A DNA stretch of 64,000 nucleotides from Sulfurospirillum multivorans DSM 12446. Its GTDB lineage: Bacteria; Campylobacterota; Campylobacteria; Campylobacterales; Sulfurospirillaceae. Location of the stretch: positions 620,001 to 684,000 of the forward strand of contig NZ_CP007201.1 of the NCBI RefSeq assembly GCF_000568815.1, written 5' to 3'. Shown here piece by piece: positions 46,390-56,658 of this stretch (within the stretch, counting starts at the first letter, position 1; every line of letters starts with the position of its first letter). The notes beneath the pieces were generated by a model. That model made no database searches and was not told the origin of the DNA. It saw only the letters and a program-made list of their open reading frames with translations. The position numbers and the translations under genes were made by a program.

Positions 46390-49300
46390 ATGGATCTTAT
46401 TACAGGATTTAAAGACAACTGCGGTTTTGGATTAATCGCAAACATAAAAAACATTCCAACCCATGAAAATGTCGAAGATGCTATCACGGCATTAGAGCGA
46501 ATGATGCACAGAGGTGCCATTGCTGCTGATGGTAAAAGTGGCGATGGTAGTGGACTTCTTTTTTCTATGCCTGCTGAGTTTATGAAAAAAGAGGTACACA
46601 AATTAGGCATTGATCTTCCAAAGCAGTTTGCTGTTGCTATGATTTTTTTAACCACCGATGAACAAAAAAGAATTTTTGAAGAGACCTGTGAGCAAAACGA
46701 TCTTAAAGTTCTTTTGTATCGCGATGTTCCTGTAAAAACAAAAGCCCTTGGAAAATTAGCACTCGATTCATTGCCTCAAATTATTCAAGCCTTCGTAACG
46801 TCCTCATCCTTAGTGGCAACCAAACGTTTTGAAGCACTGTTGTACTTGACACGTAAAATAGTTGAGCGAAAACTCGCTAATGAGCCTGATTTTTACATTG
46901 CCTCTTTTTCAAGTAAAGTGATTTCGTACAAAGGTTTGGTGATGCCAACCTACATCAAAACTTTTTTCCCCGATTTGAGCGATGTCGATTTTAAAGCAAC
47001 CTTTGCCCTATTTCACCAACGTTTCTCCACCAATACGCTCCCCAAATGGAAACTAGCGCAACCGTTTCGAACATTAGCACACAATGGAGAGATTAACTCT
47101 ATTTCAGCCAATCGTTTCAACACACACGTTAAAAGTGAGTGTATGAAAAGCACAATTTTCTCCGATGAAGAGTTGCAAAAATTATATCCATTGACGACGA
47201 ATGATGTGAGTGACAGTGCGAGTTTGGACAACATGTTTGAATTTATGCTTATTAATGGATTTGACTTTTTCAAAGCCGTACGCTCACTGATCCCCGCTCC
47301 ATGGCAAAATGCACCGCACATGGACTCAGAGCTTCGAGCTTTTTATGAATTCTCCAGTATCAATTTTGAGCCATGGGATGGTCCCGCAGCAATTTCTCTC
47401 ACCGATGGTCGTCATATCGCCTGTGTACTGGATCGAAATGGTTTAAGACCTGCTAAATACATCATTACCAAAGATGATCGCATCATTATCTCTTCGGAGT
47501 ATGGTGTTTTAGATATTGAAGAAGACAACATCATCGAGCGAGGCAGATTACAAAGTGGTCAAATGATCGGTGTGGATCTTAAATTTGGCAAGATCATGAA
47601 AAACGACGACATCAACGACTATTTGAAAAGCTCAAATACCTATACCGAATGGTTGAACAAAGGGCTTGTGTATCTGCAAGAGTTTGTGGACATTCCTTTT
47701 TCCAAAACAACGGATTATGTACGTGAAAATTTAGAACTTGAGCAACGCTACTTTAACATCACGCAAGAAGTCAAAAATATGGTCATCGAGCCAATGATGA
47801 AAGATGGCAAAGAGGGTGTTGGCTCTATGGGTGATGACACACCAATGGCTGCATTTAGTAAAGTCCAACGTAATTTCAGTGATTATTTCAAACAAAAATT
47901 TGCGCAAGTGACCAATCCTCCGATTGACCCGATTCGCGAAAAAGTGGTGATGAGTTTAAATACGAGCTTTGGTGAAATTCGCAACATTTTAGAAGAAGAT
48001 CAAGAACATGCGATACGCATCAAATCGATCTCTCCTATTTTAATGCAAGAAAAGTACGAAATCTTAGACTCTTTTGGCGATTCTAGCAAAGCGCGCTATA
48101 AAGATGAGTATAAGAACCGCTACTTCTCAACACTGTTTGAAGACAACCTCAAAGGCAGTCTTGAAGATTTAGCCTATGACATTGCGCAAGCGGTTAAAAA
48201 TGAGGGCATTCGCATTATTTTCTTGGATGATCGTGGCATGACGAGCAAGCTTAAACCGATGCCGATGATTATGGTGATTGGTCGCGTGAATCAAGTGCTT
48301 TTGGATGAAGGTGTTCGTTCACTCACCTCTATTATCGCCATATCGGGTGAAGCGATCGATACGCACTCATGTGCCTGTATGATGGGATTTGGTGCGAGTG
48401 CCATTTATCCTTATTTACTCTATGCCACCGTTTTGGATGAAGGCAAAAAGAGTGAAATGGGCGCGTATGAGATCAAAACAAAACTCAAAAATGTCAACCA
48501 TGCTTTGGGGCAAGGACTTTTAAAAGTCATGTCTAAAATGGGTATTGCGACTATTGCATCGTACAAAAACTCAGCACTCTTTGATGTTTTAGGTCTTGGA
48601 AAAGACGTGGTTCATGAGTGTTTTGATGGTGCGATTTCACTGATTCCGGGGCTTTCGTATGAAGATGTGGAAGAGCGTTTAAGTCGTAACCATCATTTAG
48701 CGTATGAGCTTAACATCAGTAAAAAGCTTTTCCCTCTTGAAATTGGTGGTTTTTACAAATACATCGATGGGCAAGAGTACCATGATTATCATCCTAATGC
48801 GATTCATGCGATTCATAAAGCAACTACGAGCGGTGATAAAAAAGATTTTCATGAGTTCACAAAATTGGTAAATAATCGCGGACTTAAGATGATTCGCGAT
48901 TTCTTTGAACTTAAATCTGATCGTGAGCCGATTGCTCTTGATAAAGTCGAATCAAAAGAGGCGATCTTTAGACGTTTTTCAACCGCAGCGATGAGTTTGG
49001 GCTCCATCTCTCCTGAAGCGCATGAAGCTTTGGGTGAAGCGATGAATAAGATCGGTGGTATGAGTAACTCTGGCGAAGGTGGTGAAGCACCTGAACGTCT
49101 TAAAAGCAATAAAAATTCACGTATTAAACAGATTGCATCGGGTCGTTTTGGTGTAACACCTGAGTATTTACGCTCAGCAACGGAGATTCAGATCAAAGTG
49201 GCACAAGGTGCAAAACCAGGTGAGGGTGGACAGCTTCCTGGGCATAAAGTAACGCCACTGATTGCAAGCCTTCGCTACACAATTCCAGGTGTCACGCTGA

Positions 49301-50814
49301 TTTCGCCACCGCCGCATCACGATATTTATTCGATTGAGGATTTGGCACAGCTTATTTTTGATATGAAACAGATCAACCCAGAAGCAATCATCACCGTTAA
49401 ACTCGTATCGACGGCAGGTGTTGGAACGATTGCAGCAGGCGTGGCAAAAGCCTATGCCGATAAAATCATCATCTCTGGCGGTGACGGCGGTACGGGTGCA
49501 GCACCTCTGACGTCCATCAAATTTGCAGGAAATCCATGGGAAATTGGTTTAAGTGAGGCGCATAATGCGCTTAAAGCCAACCACTTAAGAGACAGCGTGC
49601 ATCTTCAAACTGATGGTGGACTCAAAACGGGTCTGGATGTCATTAAAGCAGCTTTACTTGGTGCGGAGAGTTATGCGTTTGGAACACTTTCGTTAACGAT
49701 CATTGGGTGTAAAGTGCTTCGTGTTTGTCACTTAAACCGCTGTTCTGTGGGTGTGGCAACACAAGATGAAAAACTCAGAGAGCATTTTGTAGGAACGGTC
49801 GATAAGCTGATTAACTTCTTTACGCTTTTAGCGGAGGATGTTAGAGAAATTCTTGCACACCTTGGGTATACGCGTATGGAAGAGATTATTGGACGCAGCG
49901 ATCTTCTAAGCGTAATAGACGACGCATTTGCGAAGAAGTTTGATTTTTCTTCCGTATTAATGAGGCTTGAAGGTCCTGATACACACAATGGTAAGTCGAA
50001 TGATCCGTTTGATAAAAATGAATTTGAGAAAGCCATTTTAAAAGATGTCTATAAAGTCATTGAAAATCCAGATGAAAAAATAGTCTTGCACAAAAGTATT
50101 AGCAATACCAACCGTAGTTTTGGAACACTCATCAGTGGTGAAATCGCGAAGTTTTACGGCAATAAAGGGCTCAAAGATGACAGCATCGTCTTTAGGCTCA
50201 ATGGCGTTGCAGGTCAATCTTTGGGGGCATTTTTAGCCAATGGAATTAACATCAACCTCAAAGGCACGGCGAATGATTATGTTGGTAAAGGCATGAATGG
50301 TGGTAAAATCGTCATAGCGCCTAAGTATCAAGGCAGAGACTACTCATGTGCGGGCAATACCTGTCTGTACGGCGCAACAGGTGGTAAGCTTTACATTGCA
50401 GGCAATGTCGGGGAGCGTTTTTGTGTCCGGAACTCTGGCGCAACGGCTGTTGTTGAAGGTACTGGAGATCATGCGTGTGAATATATGACGGGCGGTTTGG
50501 TTGCCATTCTTGGAAATACAGGCGTGAATTTTGGTGCTGGTATGACGGGTGGTGTCGCATTTGTTTATGACGAAACACGTGATTTTATTGATAAACTCAA
50601 CCAAGAGTTAGTGATTGCGGAACGCATTGATACGGATGATATGGATGAAGCACGCCACTTCTTGAAGCGACTTTTACGAACCCATATTAACGAGACAACA
50701 AGCTTTAAAGCAACGCATATTTTAGATGATTTCCGCCACGCGGTAAGAGATTTTTGGATGGTGAGACCTAAAGATATGACGAAGGTACCACTCAATCCTG
50801 AGCAAGGAGACTAA
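46390..50814 (+). CDS. gltB: Glutamate synthase (NADPH) large subunit
   Basis: 1474 residues from ATG 46390, preceded by AAAAGG (46376-46381). The short propeptide MDLITGFKDN ends just before the catalytic N-terminal C11 (CGFGLIA), the glutaminase nucleophile. Then come the FMN-binding synthase domain (PPPHHDIYSIEDLAQ, GGDGGTGAAP), the 3Fe-4S cysteines in CKVLRVCHLNRC, and the GXG beta-helix. Makes glutamate from glutamine and 2-oxoglutarate with GltD. In-frame upstream starts (46339, 46363) lack ribosome sites. Confidence 0.97.
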   Translation: MDLITGFKDNCGFGLIANIKNIPTHENVEDAITALERMMHRGAIAADGKSGDGSGLLFSMPAEFMKKEVHKLGIDLPKQFAVAMIFLTTDEQKRIFEETCEQNDLKVLLYRDVPVKTKALGKLALDSLPQIIQAFVTSSSLVATKRFEALLYLTRKIVERKLANEPDFYIASFSSKVISYKGLVMPTYIKTFFPDLSDVDFKATFALFHQRFSTNTLPKWKLAQPFRTLAHNGEINSISANRFNTHVKSECMKSTIFSDEELQKLYPLTTNDVSDSASLDNMFEFMLINGFDFFKAVRSLIPAPWQNAPHMDSELRAFYEFSSINFEPWDGPAAISLTDGRHIACVLDRNGLRPAKYIITKDDRIIISSEYGVLDIEEDNIIERGRLQSGQMIGVDLKFGKIMKNDDINDYLKSSNTYTEWLNKGLVYLQEFVDIPFSKTTDYVRENLELEQRYFNITQEVKNMVIEPMMKDGKEGVGSMGDDTPMAAFSKVQRNFSDYFKQKFAQVTNPPIDPIREKVVMSLNTSFGEIRNILEEDQEHAIRIKSISPILMQEKYEILDSFGDSSKARYKDEYKNRYFSTLFEDNLKGSLEDLAYDIAQAVKNEGIRIIFLDDRGMTSKLKPMPMIMVIGRVNQVLLDEGVRSLTSIIAISGEAIDTHSCACMMGFGASAIYPYLLYATVLDEGKKSEMGAYEIKTKLKNVNHALGQGLLKVMSKMGIATIASYKNSALFDVLGLGKDVVHECFDGAISLIPGLSYEDVEERLSRNHHLAYELNISKKLFPLEIGGFYKYIDGQEYHDYHPNAIHAIHKATTSGDKKDFHEFTKLVNNRGLKMIRDFFELKSDREPIALDKVESKEAIFRRFSTAAMSLGSISPEAHEALGEAMNKIGGMSNSGEGGEAPERLKSNKNSRIKQIASGRFGVTPEYLRSATEIQIKVAQGAKPGEGGQLPGHKVTPLIASLRYTIPGVTLISPPPHHDIYSIEDLAQLIFDMKQINPEAIITVKLVSTAGVGTIAAGVAKAYADKIIISGGDGGTGAAPLTSIKFAGNPWEIGLSEAHNALKANHLRDSVHLQTDGGLKTGLDVIKAALLGAESYAFGTLSLTIIGCKVLRVCHLNRCSVGVATQDEKLREHFVGTVDKLINFFTLLAEDVREILAHLGYTRMEEIIGRSDLLSVIDDAFAKKFDFSSVLMRLEGPDTHNGKSNDPFDKNEFEKAILKDVYKVIENPDEKIVLHKSISNTNRSFGTLISGEIAKFYGNKGLKDDSIVFRLNGVAGQSLGAFLANGININLKGTANDYVGKGMNGGKIVIAPKYQGRDYSCAGNTCLYGATGGKLYIAGNVGERFCVRNSGATAVVEGTGDHACEYMTGGLVAILGNTGVNFGAGMTGGVAFVYDETRDFIDKLNQELVIAERIDTDDMDEARHFLKRLLRTHINETTSFKATHILDDFRHAVRDFWMVRPKDMTKVPLNPEQGD

Positions 50815-50815
50815 G

Positions 50816-52198
50816 ATGCAAAATTTTGTGAATGAAGAGAGATGTGAGCCTAGAAAACGCTCAACCGGTGATAGAGTCAAAGATTTTAGAGAAATTTATG
50901 AAATTTTGAGTAAAGAAGATGCCTCTTTGCAAGCCGATCGTTGTATTCAATGTGGCGATCCTTTTTGCCATAGCAAATGTCCTTTGCACAACTACATCCC
51001 CTTTTGGCTCAAAGCCACGAGTGCAATGAAGCGTGATTTGGCGTTTAATCTCTCCAATGAGAGCAATCCATACCCTGAGATTACAGGGCGAATTTGTCCA
51101 CAAGATCGTCTTTGCGAAGGCGATTGTACGCTGAATGATGGGCATGGCGCGATCACCATTGGGGCGATTGAGACCTTTATCTCAGAAGAGGGATTTAAAA
51201 AAGGGTTGAAGCCAAGTTTTCCAGGCATTACGACGAAGAAAAAAGTCGCCATCATTGGAGCAGGCCCTGCAGGACTTGCCTGTGCAACCTACCTTTTACG
51301 TGCGGGTATTGCGGTCAGTATGTACGAGAGACAAAACAGAGCAGGTGGACTTTTAACGTACGGCATTCCTGGTTTTAAACTCGATAAAGAGGTTGTCGCA
51401 CGTCGTGTCAGATGGCTTCAAGACGCGGGAATGACCTTACATGTAAACACCCATGTGGGTAAAGAAATGAGCTTTGATGAGATCGCACACAGCCATGATG
51501 CCCTATTTTTAGGTGTGGGTGCAGAGAGTCCTCGCAAAGCCAATATTGCCAATGAAAATGCGAATGGTGTTTTTATGGCAATTGATTTTTTACGCTCTAT
51601 CCAGAAAAAACTTTTTAGTGAAAGTTACGATAAAAAGTTTGAAGTCAAAGGCAAAAACGTTGTGGTTATCGGTGGTGGTGACACGGCGATGGATTGTCTA
51701 AGAACCTCGATTCGTGAAGGGGCTAAAAGTGTCACCTGTCTTTACAGACGCGATAAATACAATATGCCTGGTTCTAAAAAAGAGTTTAAAAATGCGATCG
51801 AAGAGGGTGCAGAGTTTGTTTACAACGTAACGCCAAAAGAGATTTTGGTGAACTCTGAGGGACAAGTGATCGGCATTGATATGCACAAAACGATTTTAGG
51901 TGCGAAAGATGCGAGTTGTCGTCAATGCGTTGAGATCGTTAAAGGTGGCGATTTTAGAGTGGATGGCGATATTATCATCTTTGCCCTTGGTTTTACGCCA
52001 AGTGTTCCAACCTTCTTGGCAGAAAATGGCATTGAGGTTAATAAATCAGGCTGCATTGTCGTCAATGCGGAGTATCAAACCAGCAAATCAGGTGTGTATG
52101 CAGGCGGCGATTGCAAACGAGGTTCTGACCTTGTGGTTACAGCTGCAAAAGAGGGCAGAGATGCTGCGCTTAGCATCATCAAAAAATTGCTTGGATAA
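50816..52198 (+). CDS. gltD: Glutamate synthase (NADPH) small subunit
   Basis: 460 residues. N-terminal Fe-S cysteines CIQCGDPFCHSKC and CPQDRLCEGDC, FAD-binding IIGAGPAGLACATYL, NADPH-binding VIGGGDTAMDCLR. Supplies electrons to GltB. Starts 1 nt after gltB. Palindrome at 51437-51446, read Leu-His-Val-Asn. Confidence 0.97.
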   Translation: MQNFVNEERCEPRKRSTGDRVKDFREIYEILSKEDASLQADRCIQCGDPFCHSKCPLHNYIPFWLKATSAMKRDLAFNLSNESNPYPEITGRICPQDRLCEGDCTLNDGHGAITIGAIETFISEEGFKKGLKPSFPGITTKKKVAIIGAGPAGLACATYLLRAGIAVSMYERQNRAGGLLTYGIPGFKLDKEVVARRVRWLQDAGMTLHVNTHVGKEMSFDEIAHSHDALFLGVGAESPRKANIANENANGVFMAIDFLRSIQKKLFSESYDKKFEVKGKNVVVIGGGDTAMDCLRTSIREGAKSVTCLYRRDKYNMPGSKKEFKNAIEEGAEFVYNVTPKEILVNSEGQVIGIDMHKTILGAKDASCRQCVEIVKGGDFRVDGDIIIFALGFTPSVPTFLAENGIEVNKSGCIVVNAEYQTSKSGVYAGGDCKRGSDLVVTAAKEGRDAALSIIKKLLG

Positions 52199-52208
52199 TG
52201 AGTCCCAT

Positions 52209-52934
52209 GTGAGCTTTTTAAACACCGCGATAAATGCCAATGAAGAGCTGTTTGAGCTTTTACATGTAAAAGGATTAAACGCGTCGCATCACCACCTTTT
52301 TGCCGTTGGCGCGGGTGGCGATGTGAGTGCTGGCATTGACCTCGAAGCCGAGCAGATTTTCATCAAACATCTTTTGCCTTTTGGTGAGATTGTCTCGGAA
52401 GAGAGTGGGGTGATCTCCAGCCCCAACGCTCATGCGCGCATTATCCTAGACCCCATTGATGGCAGTGACAATCTTCTCTCCCATCTTCCTTATTATGGTA
52501 CCTCTATTGCCTATTTTGAAAACGAAAAATGCACGCAAGCGATCATCACCAATTTAGCCAATGGCGATGTTTTTATCAAAGATGAAACGGGTTTACGCCA
52601 AGGAAAAATAGGAAAAAAAGACTTTACATTGGTTACATATAACGCCTTTTCAAAGGTAGGAATTTTTGAGCGTTCTTACTGTTCCAAAAAGGCACATGAG
52701 AAGCTGCACGACGCTAAAATAAAGTACCGATCCCCAGGCGCTTTTGCCCTCTCTTTAGCCTATGCCCACGATGTTTCCTTTGTGCTGTATGAAGGCGTTA
52801 TGCGCTCCTACGATGTCGAAGCGGGTCTGTTTATGTGCGAGGATTTACATACCTTTTATGGGGGAGATATTTTCCTCGTAAGCAAAGATAAGGAAATTTT
52901 TGATAAAATAAAAAGTTTATTTATAAGTAATTAG
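52209..52934 (+). CDS. Inositol monophosphatase-family phosphatase
   Basis: 241 residues from GTG 52209. Metal-binding motifs SEESG (63-67) and LDPIDGSDN (80-88), with YDVEAG at about 207 in place of WDxAAG. Could be SuhB/IMPase or a CysQ-like nucleotidase; the sequence alone does not decide. Lies between gltD and accD; the corresponding C. jejuni gene also sits beside accD. Palindrome at 52260-52269 (Leu-Leu-His-Val-Lys). Confidence 0.82.
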   Translation: MSFLNTAINANEELFELLHVKGLNASHHHLFAVGAGGDVSAGIDLEAEQIFIKHLLPFGEIVSEESGVISSPNAHARIILDPIDGSDNLLSHLPYYGTSIAYFENEKCTQAIITNLANGDVFIKDETGLRQGKIGKKDFTLVTYNAFSKVGIFERSYCSKKAHEKLHDAKIKYRSPGAFALSLAYAHDVSFVLYEGVMRSYDVEAGLFMCEDLHTFYGGDIFLVSKDKEIFDKIKSLFISN

Positions 52935-52956
52935 CTTTCAAAGAGGATAAAAACCG

Positions 52957-53835
52957 ATGCGATTTGCAGAAATTTTCTCTAAAATCCGAAAAACGCAATC
53001 TGCTCCAAGTGAAGCGCCAAGCCACTGGGTCAAATGCACTGCGTGCCAATCTTTAATGTATTACAAAGAGATCGAACAACGTTTTAATGTCTGTCCAAAG
53101 TGTGGTTTTCATATGCGTATCTCTGCAAAACAACGAATTGAACAGCTCTGTGATGAGGGAAGTTTTGTTGAGTTTGACACCAATCTCATACCGATAGATC
53201 CTCTGAAATTTGTGGATAAAAAATCCTATAAAAAACGTATCGAAGAGGCGCAAGAAAAAACAGGAAAAAACTCATCAGTCATGTGTGGCTCATGCAGCAT
53301 TGAGGGTGTGCCCGCTCAGATTGTTGTCTTTGACTTCGCCTTTATGGGCGGAAGTTTGGGCTCCGTTGAGGGTGAAAAGATTGTAAGAGCTATCAACCGC
53401 GCTATTGCCAACAAAGAGGGCGTGATTATCGTGAGTGCGAGCGGTGGTGCGCGTATGCAAGAGAGCACCTTCTCCTTGCTTCAAATGTCTAAAACATCCG
53501 CTGCTTTGACCAAACTCGCTGATGCCAAATTGCCCTACATCTCCATTTTAACCGATCCGACGATGGGTGGAGTCAGTGCGTCTTTTGCCTTTTTGGGCGA
53601 TATCATCATGGCAGAACCGGGTGCCCTTGTAGGATTTGCAGGTCAGAGGGTTATCAAACAGACCATTGGTGCCGATTTACCAGAAGGGTTCCAAAAAGCG
53701 GAGTTTTTATTGGAGCACGGTTTGATTGATATGATCGTAACGCGTACCGATATGAAAAAAGTGGTCGCAGACTTGTTGAATCTTTTAGGTGGGAGTTGCA
53801 AAAACGATGCATTTGAGTTAAGACTCAAAGCATGA
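52957..53835 (+). CDS. accD: Acetyl-CoA carboxylase carboxyltransferase subunit beta
   Basis: 292 residues. Zinc ribbon C27-C30-C46-C49, then the crotonase-like domain with SASGGARMQE and MGGVSASFAFLGD. Transfers CO2 from biotin to acetyl-CoA with AccA. rlmH overlaps by 4 nt. Confidence 0.97.
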   Translation: MRFAEIFSKIRKTQSAPSEAPSHWVKCTACQSLMYYKEIEQRFNVCPKCGFHMRISAKQRIEQLCDEGSFVEFDTNLIPIDPLKFVDKKSYKKRIEEAQEKTGKNSSVMCGSCSIEGVPAQIVVFDFAFMGGSLGSVEGEKIVRAINRAIANKEGVIIVSASGGARMQESTFSLLQMSKTSAALTKLADAKLPYISILTDPTMGGVSASFAFLGDIIMAEPGALVGFAGQRVIKQTIGADLPEGFQKAEFLLEHGLIDMIVTRTDMKKVVADLLNLLGGSCKNDAFELRLKA

Positions 53836-54287
53836 ATGTAAAGATTTTTACGATCGAAAAAAGCAGCGATAAGGCACTCGAGGCGATCGCTGGCGAATAC
53901 ACTAAAATGATTTCTCGCTTTGCCAAAGTCGAAGAGATTAAGATCTTTAATAAGCAAATTGCCTCCGCTCAGATGATCGGAGAAAAAGAAGCGCGAGCTT
54001 CTTACACAAAAGCGTACGAATCCCATTTAAAAGGGTACAATGTTGCACTTGATGTGGAAGGGGAACAGCTCAGCAGTGAGCAGTTTAGTACACTTTTCGA
54101 TCAAGATGTGAGCATTAATTTTTTTATTGGTGGTGCTTTTGGGTTTGAAGAGGGTTTTTTAAGCAAAACTCAAAAGATTATAAGTTTAAGTAGATTAACA
54201 TATGCGCACAAAATCGCGAAAGTGGTTTTATTTGAGCAGATTTATAGGGGATTGTGTATAAAAAACAACCATCCCTATCATAAATAG
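53832..54287 (+). CDS. rlmH: 23S rRNA pseudouridine-1915 N3-methyltransferase RlmH
   Basis: 151-residue SPOUT methyltransferase. The knot region is FFIGGAFGFEEGF, followed by SRLTYAHKIAKVVLFEQIYRG and the family-ending NNHPYHK. Methylates the ribosomal stem-loop 69 pseudouridine. Confidence 0.94.
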   Translation: MNVKIFTIEKSSDKALEAIAGEYTKMISRFAKVEEIKIFNKQIASAQMIGEKEARASYTKAYESHLKGYNVALDVEGEQLSSEQFSTLFDQDVSINFFIGGAFGFEEGFLSKTQKIISLSRLTYAHKIAKVVLFEQIYRGLCIKNNHPYHK

Positions 54288-54340
54288 TTGATTATAATGC
54301 AACGTTATTTCAGGTCAATTTTTTGTAAAGGAAACAAAGG

Positions 54341-54700
54341 ATGAGAGAGCACGAGCTAAAGCATTTCGAGGACATTCTCAAAGAGAGACGCGTCCAAATC
54401 AAAAAAAATATCGAAGACTCAATGCGAGAAATCGAAGATCTTAAAGATACCGATGTCGGTGATGAAGCAGATCATGCTTCCGTGAGTACCGATCGTATGA
54501 TCGAGCAAGCAATTAGTGCACAACAGATGAAAGAGCTCAACGAGATAGAGTTTGCTCTCAACAAAATTCGAAATGGCAGTTATGGCATTTGTGAAATGTG
54601 TGAAGAAGATATTGGTTTTCAACGCCTCAAAGTTAAGCCACATGCGCGCTACTGCATTGTGTGCCGTGAGATCATTGAGAAATCAGCAAAAAATAAATAA
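54341..54700 (+). CDS. dksA: DksA/TraR-family zinc-finger regulator
   Basis: 119 residues. N-terminal coiled coil, DEADHAS near the tip, and a C4 zinc finger with C84, C87, C105 and C108. Such proteins bind RNA polymerase secondary channel and modulate promoters. All four Cys are kept. AAAGGAAACAAAGG precedes the ATG. Confidence 0.92.
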   Translation: MREHELKHFEDILKERRVQIKKNIEDSMREIEDLKDTDVGDEADHASVSTDRMIEQAISAQQMKELNEIEFALNKIRNGSYGICEMCEEDIGFQRLKVKPHARYCIVCREIIEKSAKNK

Positions 54701-54712
54701 GTAGGAAAAGCC

Positions 54713-55723
54713 ATGGGAATCAAACGCTATATCCTTGTGACGCTCATTTACATGTTAGCCATTGGACTGTATATCTATAGTTTTAATGGTGAAAGTTATA
54801 CCCTTGAACTGTTTGGTCTCTCATTAAGCTTGCCTATAGCGTTATGGGTACTTCTCCCTGTATTCTTCTTGGCACTTGGTTCTATCGGGCACTTGGTATT
54901 TTATAATTTCAAAGATTTTCTCTACAAAAGAGCGTTGAAAAAAGACAATGAACTGTTTCAAGAGTCTGCTAAAAATCGTATTTTAGGTGAAGAGGTTACC
55001 ACTTCGTATAAAACCGAGGGATTTAAATTTGCGGGAAAAGTGCTACAAAGTATGCGTTTTGATGCGACACTTCCAACATCGTTTATTGAAGAAGAGGTGG
55101 CAAAAGCATGTGCGGTTGCGGTGAGTGTGACAAACGGAAATTACGAAGATCTAAAAAAATATAAGCTTTCTAAAACCAATCCTCTTGTGATTCAAAATAG
55201 TATCAATCGTCTTAAAATTGAGCCTCGCTTTGCACTTGAGGTGCTTAAAAATTGTAAAGAACTTAACAGTGAATTGTGCAAAAAAGCGTATGAAGCATTG
55301 CTTGATTTTGCAAGTTTTAATGAAATTAAACGGTATGATTTTCCCACCGATAAAGATGCCTTTACCCATATGATGAAACGCTACTTAGACGCGGATGATA
55401 GTTTTGAGATGGATATTAAATCAATTGAAGATATGCTAGAGCAGTTTAAAGCCGATAGGGCTGATTACCTAGAGCTTGCACGCGAAATGAAGATGAAATT
55501 AACACCGGACGCTTTGATTGCACTCTTTGAAAAACTTTACAACTCCAAAGGTACCGTTGCGACGGATGCTTATTTGTATGTACTTTATGATCTTCAAATG
55601 ATTGATAAAATTCGTGAACTTCTCCTCAATTCTGATGGTGAAGAGTTTGTTAAATTTAAAACCATTATGTTCTTACGCGACCATGGTAAAAGTATTGACA
55701 TCGAAAAATTCTTGCACGCATGA
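54713..55723 (+). CDS. Membrane-anchored protein of unknown function
   Basis: 336 residues. Two N-terminal helices (about 6-24 and 34-60) and a ~270-residue soluble, helical, Lys/Asp/Glu-rich cytoplasmic part with no recognised domain. Its position between dksA and dus is the same as in C. jejuni as I recall, so it is a conserved lineage gene. 4-nt overlap with dus. A one-mismatch palindrome (54748-54757) lies in the first helix. Confidence 0.72.
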   Translation: MGIKRYILVTLIYMLAIGLYIYSFNGESYTLELFGLSLSLPIALWVLLPVFFLALGSIGHLVFYNFKDFLYKRALKKDNELFQESAKNRILGEEVTTSYKTEGFKFAGKVLQSMRFDATLPTSFIEEEVAKACAVAVSVTNGNYEDLKKYKLSKTNPLVIQNSINRLKIEPRFALEVLKNCKELNSELCKKAYEALLDFASFNEIKRYDFPTDKDAFTHMMKRYLDADDSFEMDIKSIEDMLEQFKADRADYLELAREMKMKLTPDALIALFEKLYNSKGTVATDAYLYVLYDLQMIDKIRELLLNSDGEEFVKFKTIMFLRDHGKSIDIEKFLHA

Positions 55724-56658
55724 CTTCCGAGATAGACTTTAGTAAGGGCATTTTAGCCCTTGCACCTCTTGCTGGCTTTACCGACCTTCCTTTTCGTAGC
55801 GTTGTTAAAAAATTTGGTGCCGATGTCACCTTTTCTGAGATGATCAGCGCGAATGCGCTGCGTTATGGATCTGAAAAAACCTTTAAGATGATCACCAAAT
55901 CCCCACGAGAGACGCCCTACATTGTTCAGATTGCAGGATCAGACTTAGTCTCAATTAAAGAGGCAGTGCTGGCTTTAAATGACATTGAAGGCATTGATGG
56001 GATCGATCTTAATTGTGGTTGTCCTGTGCCTAAAATTATCTCCCAAGAGGCAGGCTCTTCACTGCTTCTCAATCTTCCGCACATGCAAAAAATTATTGAG
56101 ACGATTAAGACGCATTCAAACAAACGTTACACCAGTGCTAAAGTGCGCCTGGGCTTTACGACCAAGATTCCTGAAGAGATTGCACAAGCGTGTGAGAGTG
56201 CAGGGGTTGATTTTATGAGCATGCACGGCAGGACGCGTTCAGGAGCGTATAAAGCCGAAGTCGACTACCAAGCGATTGCAAGAGCACGCGCGTCTGTGAA
56301 GATTCCTCTGATTGCCAATGGTGACATCACCAGCTATGAAAAAGCCTTACATGTAAAAGAGCTCACAGGGTGCAATAGCTTGATGATTGGGCGAGGAGCG
56401 GTGGGAAATCCGTGGATTTTTTACCAGATCAAAAATGAGCTCGTACACGTTGAAAAAACCAAAATTTTAGAAATTGTCTTAGAGCATTACGATGCAATGG
56501 TCGATTTTTACGGTCAAAAAGGGATTTCGATTTTTCGTAAACATCTGCACACCTATTCCAAAGGGTTTCGCGAAGCGTCTGAATTTAGAGATAAAATTAA
56601 TCGTATTGAAGATGGAGTGCTGATGAGAGAAGCTATTTTAACTTTTTTCGCTCAATAG
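55720..56658 (+). CDS. dus: tRNA-dihydrouridine synthase
   Basis: 312 residues. TIM barrel with FMN: APLAGFTDLPFR, DLNCGCPVPKI with the catalytic Cys, HGRTRSG, and IGRGAVGNPWIF. Reduces uridines in the tRNA D-loop. Closest to DusB by overall appearance, so DusA/C is not excluded. Palindrome at 56347-56356 (Leu-His-Val-Lys). Confidence 0.93.
   Translation: MTSEIDFSKGILALAPLAGFTDLPFRSVVKKFGADVTFSEMISANALRYGSEKTFKMITKSPRETPYIVQIAGSDLVSIKEAVLALNDIEGIDGIDLNCGCPVPKIISQEAGSSLLLNLPHMQKIIETIKTHSNKRYTSAKVRLGFTTKIPEEIAQACESAGVDFMSMHGRTRSGAYKAEVDYQAIARARASVKIPLIANGDITSYEKALHVKELTGCNSLMIGRGAVGNPWIFYQIKNELVHVEKTKILEIVLEHYDAMVDFYGQKGISIFRKHLHTYSKGFREASEFRDKINRIEDGVLMREAILTFFAQ

Noticed and set aside
52957-54287. 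Long minus-strand frames opposite accD and rlmH
   Set aside because: Antisense shadows of conserved genes; no ribosome sites or recognisable products.
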